Origin: Candidatus Njordarchaeum guaymasense
Lineage (GTDB): Archaea > Asgardarchaeota > Njordarchaeia > Njordarchaeales > Njordarchaeaceae
Direction of reading: 5' to 3'
Length of the DNA stretch: 12,888 bases
NCBI GenBank assembly: GCA_030587605.1
Contig: JAUQYT010000019.1
Location: 1-12,888 of the forward strand
Positions within the stretch are counted from its first letter, which is position 1, and every line of letters begins with the position of its first letter. Below the pieces are notes generated by a model. That model had not been told where the DNA came from. It ran no database searches and was given only the letters and a program-made list of their open reading frames with translations. The position numbers and the translations under genes were made by a program. Of this stretch, positions 6,253 to 12,888 are shown one piece after another.

Positions 6253-7431
6253 TTGAAAACGACAGTCGAAATCAAACAGATAAGGCTGACCCCTCTCTAT
6301 GTTCCATTCAAAGATCAAGTGCGCCAAGTTATGGCTTCCGGCGAACGAGGCGTCGGGATGGCGATCCCCATTGATGACGTGTGGCTCGGGGGAGATTTTG
6401 TCGTCTGCCAGCTAGTATGTGATGATGGCAACATTGGACTCGGCGAAGTCTTCGTCTGGATGCCAGAAACTGGCGTATCACCCATGCAGATCATTGAGGT
6501 GATCAAAGGGTCGTTGGCGAAGTACGTCATAGGGGAGAGCCCCTTCAACGTGGAACGGATCCGCTGGAAGATGAATAGGAACGTCACGCGCAACGAGGTT
6601 GCAAAAGGACTCTTGGACATGGCGTGTTATGACTTGATGGGGCAGATCACTGGCCGTCCCGCTTGTGACTTCATGGGTGGACGATCCGTGGATGAGGTCC
6701 CGCTCGCGGCGCTCGTTCCGCTCATGGATCCAGAAACCATGGTCGCCATCGCCAAGATGTTCTATGAACAGGGACTCGGGACGATTCGCGTGAAGCTCGG
6801 CAAGGGCGTCAGTCAAGACAAGGAAATCATTGAGAAAATCCGACAAACCTTAGGTTCCTCGATAAGACTGCGCGTGGACTATAACCAAGCATACCAGCCA
6901 CCCGAAGCAGTTCGCGCCATCAAGACCATCGAACCGTTCAACATCGATTTCGCTGAACAACCGGTCAGAGCCGACGATTACATGGGGATGGCTTACGTCC
7001 AGCAGCGAGTGGACACACCCTTAATGGCTCACGAGGGGTGCTTCTCACTGCAAGATCTTGTCACCCTAGTCGAATTGCAGGCGGTAGGAGTCGTTGGAAT
7101 AAATTCAGAGCGCCCGGGAGGGGTGACCAGCGCTCTCAGAGCTTTGGACTTTGCGGAGCAAATGGGAATGCCTGCCGTACTGCACGATCAACCGCTCGGA
7201 ATAAGCTCCGCCATGCATATCCACCTAGCTGCCGCGAGGCACGACTCTCTTGGTCATGCTACCGAACTGACTGGGAACGTGATGCTGGAAGATGATCTGA
7301 TCGTGAACCCCTTGGACTATATCGGTGGAACTGCGAAGGTGCCAGATGGTCCTGGATGGGGCGTACAACTCGACCAGAGAGCACTAGAGAAATTCAGAAC
7401 GACGCCAACCACAATTCTAGAGAAACACTAG
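6253..7431 (+). CDS. Mandelate racemase/muconate lactonizing-type enolase-superfamily enzyme
   Basis: A 392-residue metal-dependent enzyme of the enolase superfamily, which abstracts the alpha proton of a carboxylate to racemise, cyclo-isomerise or dehydrate it. The N-terminal capping domain (about 1-120) precedes a TIM barrel. Metal ligands are Asp209 (VDYNQAY), Glu235 (FAEQP) and Glu261 (MAHEG). In the KxK position the sequence is IRVKLG, so Arg179 replaces the first Lys and Lys181 keeps the second. At the other side, His311 (AVLHDQ) matches the mandelate racemase His297, but the Asp of its dyad reads Asn284 in INSERPGG, and there is no second-side Lys as in MLE. This argues for an acid-sugar dehydratase or epimerase-type activity rather than MLE; the substrate is unknown. 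TTG 6253 with AGGTGG is preferred. Arginine codons are mostly CGN (13 of 21). It is the middle gene of the cassette. Confidence 0.9.
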   Translation: MKTTVEIKQIRLTPLYVPFKDQVRQVMASGERGVGMAIPIDDVWLGGDFVVCQLVCDDGNIGLGEVFVWMPETGVSPMQIIEVIKGSLAKYVIGESPFNVERIRWKMNRNVTRNEVAKGLLDMACYDLMGQITGRPACDFMGGRSVDEVPLAALVPLMDPETMVAIAKMFYEQGLGTIRVKLGKGVSQDKEIIEKIRQTLGSSIRLRVDYNQAYQPPEAVRAIKTIEPFNIDFAEQPVRADDYMGMAYVQQRVDTPLMAHEGCFSLQDLVTLVELQAVGVVGINSERPGGVTSALRALDFAEQMGMPAVLHDQPLGISSAMHIHLAAARHDSLGHATELTGNVMLEDDLIVNPLDYIGGTAKVPDGPGWGVQLDQRALEKFRTTPTTILEKH

Positions 7432-7436
7432 TGAAA

Positions 7437-7442
7437 AGAGGA
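7437..7442 (+). promoter_or_regulatory. Ribosome binding site for the amidohydrolase
   Basis: AGAGGA six bases before ATG 7449 makes that ATG the likely start. An in-frame GTG at 7431, overlapping the preceding TAG stop, has no such site. Confidence 0.6.
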
Positions 7443-7448
7443 CTCGAA

Positions 7449-9125
7449 ATGGGAGACTTGCCTGTTACTCTTTTTCACAACTGCAGCATTCTGACGATGG
7501 ACTCAAATGATTCCGAAGCCGATGCAATGGCCATTTTTGAAGGAAAAATCCTAGCCGTGGGAACCGAACCAAGTGTACGTGCTGAAGCAAAGAGTTTCAT
7601 ACAAAAATACTCCGCCAAATCCCATAATGAGATTATGCTAGCGGAGAAAGACTTGAGCGACGCGTGTATAGTGCCAGGGTTCATCGATGCCCACCTACAT
7701 CCAGCACTTTACATCTATTTCAAAACACAACTCAGCTTAACTGGAGTCAAGAGTCACTCGGAACTGGGCAAAATCCTAAGAAGAGAAGACGCAACTAGGC
7801 GCTCAGGCGAGTGGATTATTGGAATAGACTTGATGGAAGACAATTTCAAAGATCCTGCTGAACGCCATTTCCCCGATCGGAAAGTCTTGGACTCGTTTTG
7901 CCCCAACCGACCCGTGTTAGTTCTGAGGCACGACGGTCACATATGTGGAGTAAACTCAGCTGCGCTGCAAATCATCGGCATCGACAGTTCCAACGTGAAG
8001 GAGAAAACTTCCTCCTCGGGAGAAATCAGATTGGATGAAACAGGTGAGCCTACTGGCATATTTACTGAAACCGCGACCGCCCTCGCCATAGACCGCGTGC
8101 CGCCACCGAATCTTGACCGCATCAGGAACGGCTGCAAAGACTTCTCAGCAGAGCTAGCATCATATGGGATTACCACATGCGGAGGAGTATTACAGACAGA
8201 TGAAAAAGGTCCTGCTGGCAAGGCGGGGGTGATGGAACTACCACTTATGGAAGCGCTGCTCAAAGAAAGGCTGATCGAGCAAGACTTCGTCTTCTACCTG
8301 ATAACAGACTCACCCAAGAAACTGAAGCGGCTAAGCCAATCATTCCAACCACTAAATGATAAGGAGGAGAAATACTGCGTCGGAGGGATCAAACTATTCA
8401 TCGACGGGACATTTGGCGCGTCCACGTCTTACATGTTTGAACCCTTCTCCGATTCACCAGAAGGGAAAACTGGGCTATTGGTGAACATGGAAGACCATCT
8501 CCGAGAATTGATCAAGGAAGCCTACGAGCTAGGATTTCAGGTTGCTTGCCATTCCATTGGAGATCGAGCTAACCGGATTCTGGTCGACCTGTATCACGAT
8601 GTACTGGTTGGGTCTCGGTCTAGGCGAGCTCGCTTCCGCATTGAGCACGCCTCCACCTTAACAGACGACACGATTGCAGATGCTGCAAAACTTGGCATAG
8701 TCCTAGTGTGCCAGCCCGCATTCATTGATAGCGAATATGCTTGGTTAGAGAGAAGACTGGGATCGAAACGATGCAATCGCACCTATCCTTTTCGGGCGAT
8801 TATCGATGCGGGCGTAGTGCTGGCCGGGGCCTCAGACGCACCAGTCGAGTCAGCTAAGGTTATGAAAGCAGTTCACGTGTGCGTTACCAGGAATGGGTTC
8901 GTCCCAGAACAAGCCATCACGGTCATGGAAGCGCTTAAGATGTTTACTTGCAACGCAGCTTACGCGCTTGGGCAGGAGCGCACAAAGGGAAGTTTAGAAA
9001 AAGGTAAGCTTGCTGATTTTGTCGTCTTGGAGAAGGATCCAAGAATGGTCCGCCCTGAGAAGCTAGCTACCATGAAAGTTAAGGCAACATATCATCGCGG
9101 TAAACAGATATTCGAAGCAGAATAG
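7449..9125 (+). CDS. Amidohydrolase of the YtcJ/LAF3 type (Amidohydro_3)
   Basis: A 558-residue metal-dependent hydrolase, likely cytoplasmic. An N-terminal beta-sandwich strand (FHNCSILTMDS, then AIFEGKILAVG) leads into the TIM-barrel site. Visible metal-site motifs are PGFIDAHLHP (His82, His84), GGIKLFIDGTFGAS (Lys315), ACHSIGDRAN (His368), RIEHAS (His400) and AGASDAPV (Asp463). The C-terminus has the usual KGSLEKGKLADFVVL return to the sandwich. Members hydrolyse amides or similar C-N bonds in small molecules; specificity varies and cannot be told here. It starts 17 bases after the enolase-superfamily stop, with a good ribosome binding site, so it is co-translated with the transporter and that enzyme. 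Arginine codons are CGN-rich, like its two upstream neighbours and unlike Bax1, which begins 46 bases after it. Confidence 0.9.
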   Translation: MGDLPVTLFHNCSILTMDSNDSEADAMAIFEGKILAVGTEPSVRAEAKSFIQKYSAKSHNEIMLAEKDLSDACIVPGFIDAHLHPALYIYFKTQLSLTGVKSHSELGKILRREDATRRSGEWIIGIDLMEDNFKDPAERHFPDRKVLDSFCPNRPVLVLRHDGHICGVNSAALQIIGIDSSNVKEKTSSSGEIRLDETGEPTGIFTETATALAIDRVPPPNLDRIRNGCKDFSAELASYGITTCGGVLQTDEKGPAGKAGVMELPLMEALLKERLIEQDFVFYLITDSPKKLKRLSQSFQPLNDKEEKYCVGGIKLFIDGTFGASTSYMFEPFSDSPEGKTGLLVNMEDHLRELIKEAYELGFQVACHSIGDRANRILVDLYHDVLVGSRSRRARFRIEHASTLTDDTIADAAKLGIVLVCQPAFIDSEYAWLERRLGSKRCNRTYPFRAIIDAGVVLAGASDAPVESAKVMKAVHVCVTRNGFVPEQAITVMEALKMFTCNAAYALGQERTKGSLEKGKLADFVVLEKDPRMVRPEKLATMKVKATYHRGKQIFEAE

Positions 9126-9160
9126 TCAGGTATGAGTTTTGTTAATACCTCGATAAGAGA

Positions 9161-9167
9161 GGAGGAG
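9161..9167 (+). promoter_or_regulatory. Strong ribosome binding site for Bax1
   Basis: GGAGGAG, four bases before GTG 9172, is the best Shine-Dalgarno match in the window and fixes the Bax1 start. It shows that Bax1 can be translated independently of the amidohydrolase. Confidence 0.65.
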
Positions 9168-9171
9168 AAGA

Positions 9172-10749
9172 GTGCTCCCGTCTCCATTGCTGGTCACAAT
9201 ATTTTCACGAGGGAAGATCAGACCCAAATACGCCATTCTAGATCAGGCTACACTCCAGCTTGTTCAGAGGTTAATTGAAATCTTTGGCAAGGGAGTCGGG
9301 AAGACAAAGGAGCGTATCTACGAGGAGCTCGAGAGATTCGAAAACGAGGGTCGCTACGACTACAGATTGATACGAGGGCTAGCCACTCTCCTCATGCGTA
9401 GGTGCACCTTCGAGACGAGCAGTCCGGTTGATCCGAACACCGCGAGAAGACTGGTCTTCACCTTAGCTGGCGAAATGGGGGTCGTCACAAGCGGGGAGAA
9501 AAGAGCAGAAATCATAGAGAATGTAGCAAAGGAACTCAACACCACCACTCAGGACTTGGAGAAGTCATTGTGGTCTGACTTCGATGAGAACCTCATACTC
9601 AAACAGTTCAATCCTGCAAACAGTGATGCTCTAATAAGATACTACAACCTTGGCTTGACGCAGACATTACTCTTCAAAGCTGTTAGCGTCGAGTTCACTG
9701 TTCGCGGAGGAAACTACCAGAAGATATTCGGGAACATCAAACGACTCGGCCTCATGTATTTCGTTGAAGCCGTCGGTGCTGAAAGCTACAGGATTACTGT
9801 TGAGGGCCCGATGGCACTAATGAAGATGACCGAGAAGTACGGTACCTCTATAGCCAAACTTATACCCATAATTCTTGGGAGTGAGTATTGGAAGATCAAG
9901 GCAGACATACTGAGGCGTAGAGAAGGGTTCCCAAGAGTCTACGGATTTGAACTCAACTCTAAAGAAGTCGAGGGCCAACTTGAAGAGGTCAGGGAGTCGA
10001 ATGTTGAGCGGAATCACTTTGACAGCTATGTTGAAGAGAAGTTCTGGAAAGATTTCTCGGCGATGGAATCAGGTTGGACAATTAAGAGAGAACCCGAACC
10101 ACTCATACTGATTGGAGGAACAGTGATGATACCTGACTTCAGCTTCGAGAAGGACGGCGTCAAGGTCTACCTTGAGGTAGTCGGGTTCTGGACAAAAGAG
10201 TACCTTGAGAAGAAAATACAGAAGCTGAGGCAACTAAGTCTCTCGAACATGATCATCGCCGTAGACAAGAAGCTTGGCTCGCAAAGAAAACTGTCAGGTC
10301 TTCTAGGTGACATAATTATCTTCGAGAGAACCGTTCCTCTGAAACCCATTGTCGAACGCTTGAAAAGAATTGAAGGAGACCTTATCTCCAAACAATTGAC
10401 AAGGATCCCAGAGATCCATTTGAAATTGGAGGGCGACGTAGTTGACCTGAAAGAGGCCTCCCGAAATTCTGGTGTTACAGCTGAAGCCCTAACGATGCAC
10501 ATCAAAGACAATCCTCAACCCGGCTATGTCGTCGTTGGCAACCAGTTAGTATCAGAAAAGCTACTAAAAGAAATTGAAGCGAAGCTTGAAACTCTTGAAA
10601 GTAAAACACTTCACGAGGCATCAAAGCTCATACAGGAAGCTATGGTTACAGGTCCACAATCTTTACTAAAATTGCTCGGATACGAAGTAAAATGGCACGG
10701 GATCGAACCTGATAAGGCAGTGATCTCTAGAGAAGCTAGAGAGAAGTGA
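9172..10749 (+). CDS. bax1: Bax1-family nuclease (DUF790), XPB partner
   Basis: A 525-residue structure-specific endonuclease that forms a complex with XPB in archaeal DNA repair, where the helicase opens DNA and Bax1 cuts it. The N-terminus LPSPLLVTIFSRGKIRP is the DUF790 signature, followed by helical domains to about 300. The PD-(D/E)xK core is IPDFSFEKDG (Asp322) with YLEVVGFWTKEYLEKK: Glu335 and the lysines 342-348 complete the site. A C-terminal extension (about 400-525) includes a helical, winged-helix-like stretch (DLKEASRNSGVTAEAL). It is plausibly DNA-binding but I cannot name it. GTG 9172 is set by GGAGGAG. Arginine codons are mostly AGA/AGG, as in XPB, so the pair looks native and the three genes between them foreign. 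A GTTAATAC stretch at 9141-9148 could be a weak promoter of its own. Confidence 0.93.
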   Translation: MLPSPLLVTIFSRGKIRPKYAILDQATLQLVQRLIEIFGKGVGKTKERIYEELERFENEGRYDYRLIRGLATLLMRRCTFETSSPVDPNTARRLVFTLAGEMGVVTSGEKRAEIIENVAKELNTTTQDLEKSLWSDFDENLILKQFNPANSDALIRYYNLGLTQTLLFKAVSVEFTVRGGNYQKIFGNIKRLGLMYFVEAVGAESYRITVEGPMALMKMTEKYGTSIAKLIPIILGSEYWKIKADILRRREGFPRVYGFELNSKEVEGQLEEVRESNVERNHFDSYVEEKFWKDFSAMESGWTIKREPEPLILIGGTVMIPDFSFEKDGVKVYLEVVGFWTKEYLEKKIQKLRQLSLSNMIIAVDKKLGSQRKLSGLLGDIIIFERTVPLKPIVERLKRIEGDLISKQLTRIPEIHLKLEGDVVDLKEASRNSGVTAEALTMHIKDNPQPGYVVVGNQLVSEKLLKEIEAKLETLESKTLHEASKLIQEAMVTGPQSLLKLLGYEVKWHGIEPDKAVISREAREK

Positions 10750-10761
10750 TCGCCATCACCG

Positions 10762-10768
10762 AAAAAAA
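10762..10768 (-). terminator. Oligo-T terminator of the SpoIIM-like gene
   Basis: Plus-strand A7 at 10762-10768 is a T7 tract on the minus strand, about 75 bases past the stop of the SpoIIM-like gene and before converging Bax1. Archaeal termination at oligo-T makes this a good candidate. A perfect GTGAT-CGCC-ATCAC inverted repeat (10746-10759) overlaps the Bax1 stop codon; it has no T-tract on the plus side. Confidence 0.45.
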
Positions 10769-10840
10769 GAGGAAGGAAGAGTTACGAGGAAGCGCTGCAA
10801 AGCCCTTGTTCTGTATGCGTCAAAGCGCTAGTACCTTGAT

Positions 10841-12888
10841 CTAGGCGAATCCAAAGGCGTTTACCAACGGTTCGATCAAGCTCCATGTAATGTAGATCTC
10901 GATTGCGGCTGCAACAATGAAGAAGATCGTCACTAAGAGTATCGGGTACCAGACGGCACGTGATGTGATAAGGTTCTTTCCCTCGGCTAGGAACTTGTCG
11001 AGTTTCTTTTCATCCTCGTCAATTTTAGCTGTCATTCTGCGTGCAATGTATAGCCCGATCAAGGCTGCCAGCATGGCTGCAGGTATCTCAACTAAACCAT
11101 GCGGAATCAGAATCAAGAGGTAACTTAGCAATCCAAGGTTGCCACCCTGATAAAAGCTCTCGATTGCTGGAGGCAGAGGAAACATGTATCTGTCAGCTAT
11201 GGCTATTGCGGTCGAGTAGATCTCACTGAGAATCAACGAGTAGAAGGAGATCTTGAGGAATGTTGTTCTGAACATCGTCTTGAGTGGAGCTCTTTTCAAG
11301 ATGCGGTAGAACACACGGTAAAGCGTTGCTAAGACCAGAGGGATCCCTATGACTGCGATGTACGTGAATCTGTCCACGAGGACGAGAGCCTCGGTTACAA
11401 GGAGGATAATGGCGAGCACGTGCCATATCTCGATCTTTCCGTTCTTATCTTTCCAATATTTCCAGATGCCTACTACACTGACCCAGAGCAACAAGGGGGC
11501 AAACACGGTTAGTAAGAATCGGATCATGTTATGGAAGAATATCCACGACGATCCAACCGCCATGAATATCGCTTGTTCTCTGTAGTTGGGGAACCATAAT
11601 CTGCTTAGGAGTCCGTGTACGAAGTCTCCCAGTGGTGTGGCGGGATTTATGGCGAAAAGGGTTGCAACTGATGCGACTATAACGACGCAGAAGGACACAA
11701 AGAGCTTGAAGAAGTCATCCGCCCGGAATGCGCCAGCCTCTTTCTTCACAGGAATCAAAGCTCTCCTGAACCTAAAGAAGTACGCAAAGAACAACGACCC
11801 GAAGATCCAGATTGGGAAGTCTAGGAAGAGTATGTAGAGGATATCCGTGGGAGTCGGGACGAATTGGTAAAGATAGAATATCGAGCCGATGAAGGGTTGG
11901 GGCACAAGTATATCTGTCATTGTAGACAGGCCAGTATCAGTGGCTATGCCTACTGGAACTGGTTGCAGAATGAAGTTTGTAGTAGGTATGATCCACCAGA
12001 TTAAGAGACCCATTACAATGCTAGCAACAACTGTGCTGTATTCCGGGGCGACATTGCCTCTATGAGTCAGCGCTCCACCTATGAGAACTTTGATGAACTG
12101 GAATAGGAAAATGGCTACCAGTGCCCAGAGCGCTGGCAACATGAGTATAGCAAAAGGAGGTAGCGTTGGCGTGTAGCTTGGCGTCGCTAGCTTATTGAAC
12201 TGCTCCATGACTTTTTTCATGAGATCGTATATTGATCCAGTTCCACCATCGACGTTGAAGATTGGTCCGACTCCGGTTGAGAATTCCGTTGTTGTTGCTG
12301 TCACAAAGGATAGAATAGAATAGAAGAGAACAAAACAAGCACCGCCAATCAAGATTCCCCTGAACACCGAATACAAGGCAAGTTTCCCATTGATACCGCG
12401 CAGACGTGTCCCAAGTCTGGCCCAGAATCGCCAGAATCTACTGAAGAAAAGTACAGCGAACCCTTCAACAAAAGGAAGAACAAGTATTGCCACCAACAGT
12501 GACTGCAATTCAACAACAGTGATTTCGGCAAGCGCATATGGCGGTACGGTCGTGAAGAGGAGGGTGTACCCCAGTGTTGCCGCCGAGATGAACAAGTTCA
12601 GTATTGTAAACCAGCCTATCATTCTTTTCTCATATTTAGCACCGATGTCTTCCTTGTCAATGTGAAGGTCAGCTTTCCTCGCAATTCTTGCATATGCCAT
12701 TAACGAGAACCTGTAGAACAGCAGGACATAGTAAACAACGTTAATCGAAAAGACTGAGACTCCGGCCATGCTCATGCCTAGAGAAATGGTAACCATTGAG
12801 GGCATAGTTACCAGACCGATTATCAGATATTTCTCCAAACCATCAACGTCAAGTTTACTCACCAATGGATTTTCAGCAGCCTTGAAAC
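10841..12888 (-). CDS. Large multi-spanning membrane protein with a C-terminal SpoIIM-like domain (5' end may be off the window)
   Basis: At least 674 residues with about 15 hydrophobic spans. The last 145 residues form a SpoIIM/DUF95-like membrane domain, shown by LIPHGLVEIPAAML (PHG at 588-590, Glu593), the family's core motif between two helices. SpoIIM proteins act in bacterial sporulation; archaeal ones occur singly or fused, and their role is unknown. The N-terminal 520 residues carry roughly ten or more membrane segments, with loops at about 60-80, 195-235 and 305-340 that are mostly polar. I do not recognise that part. A TTG at 12865 could be a start, but the frame stays open to the window edge (in-frame codons read FKAAENP before it), so the true start may lie outside. 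It converges on Bax1 and ends in TAG at 10841. Confidence 0.8.
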   Translation of the reverse strand, partial: FKAAENPLVSKLDVDGLEKYLIIGLVTMPSMVTISLGMSMAGVSVFSINVVYYVLLFYRFSLMAYARIARKADLHIDKEDIGAKYEKRMIGWFTILNLFISAATLGYTLLFTTVPPYALAEITVVELQSLLVAILVLPFVEGFAVLFFSRFWRFWARLGTRLRGINGKLALYSVFRGILIGGACFVLFYSILSFVTATTTEFSTGVGPIFNVDGGTGSIYDLMKKVMEQFNKLATPSYTPTLPPFAILMLPALWALVAIFLFQFIKVLIGGALTHRGNVAPEYSTVVASIVMGLLIWWIIPTTNFILQPVPVGIATDTGLSTMTDILVPQPFIGSIFYLYQFVPTPTDILYILFLDFPIWIFGSLFFAYFFRFRRALIPVKKEAGAFRADDFFKLFVSFCVVIVASVATLFAINPATPLGDFVHGLLSRLWFPNYREQAIFMAVGSSWIFFHNMIRFLLTVFAPLLLWVSVVGIWKYWKDKNGKIEIWHVLAIILLVTEALVLVDRFTYIAVIGIPLVLATLYRVFYRILKRAPLKTMFRTTFLKISFYSLILSEIYSTAIAIADRYMFPLPPAIESFYQGGNLGLLSYLLILIPHGLVEIPAAMLAALIGLYIARRMTAKIDEDEKKLDKFLAEGKNLITSRAVWYPILLVTIFFIVAAAIEIYITWSLIEPLVNAFGFA

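Noticed and set aside
7356..7448. N-terminal extension of the amidohydrolase into the preceding gene
   Set aside because: It overlaps coding sequence of the enolase-superfamily gene; AGAGGA before ATG 7449 and the family's usual N-terminus favour the shorter form.
4709..9171. Mobile element carrying the cassette
   Set aside because: No transposase, integrase, terminal inverted repeats or attachment-site-like tRNA fragment was seen; only the 7-base repeat remains as weak evidence.

Overview
The window looks like a piece of an archaeal chromosome, most likely from an Asgard lineage. The reasons are a Ras/Rab-type small GTPase, a protein that reads as arrestin-like, an archaeal XPB helicase with its Bax1 nuclease, a SpoIIM-type membrane protein, TATA-type promoter elements, oligo-T terminators and many TTG/GTG starts. 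The phylum is an inference from gene content; no rRNA or other strong phylogenetic marker is present.

Layout. Bases 1-1000 hold a minus-strand small GTPase (128-718) and an upstream region with a near-symmetric TATA element that could serve both directions. Downstream on the plus strand are a 4HBT-fold acyl-CoA thioesterase (990-1394) broken by one in-frame TGA, and a two-lobed arrestin-like protein (1520-2677) followed by a hairpin terminator. A short unrecognised minus-strand gene lies at 2858-3175. Divergent from it is a plus-strand block from 3344 to 10749: XPB helicase, a small ORF, then three apparently co-transcribed metabolic genes (GPH/MFS transporter, mandelate racemase-type enolase-superfamily enzyme, YtcJ-type amidohydrolase), then Bax1 nuclease. 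The last gene (10841 to the window edge, minus strand) is a very large multi-spanning membrane protein ending in a SpoIIM-like domain; its reading frame runs off the window.

How the genes fit together. XPB and Bax1 are known helicase-nuclease partners in archaea and are usually adjacent. Here about 4.5 kb of uptake and catabolic genes separates them. Those genes use CGN arginine codons far more than XPB or Bax1 do, which suggests a later insertion of a transferred cassette. The transporter, enolase-superfamily enzyme and amidohydrolase probably import and process one family of small organic compounds (sugar acid, amide or similar), but the substrate cannot be read from sequence. The GTPase and arrestin-like protein, about 800 bp apart, form a small cluster of eukaryote-like membrane-trafficking-type folds.

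The clearest oddities are the split XPB-Bax1 pair, the nonsense-interrupted thioesterase that ordinary ORF finding would miss, the GTPase/arrestin neighbourhood, and the large SpoIIM fusion. I see no tRNA, rRNA, CRISPR array, transposase or insertion sequence.
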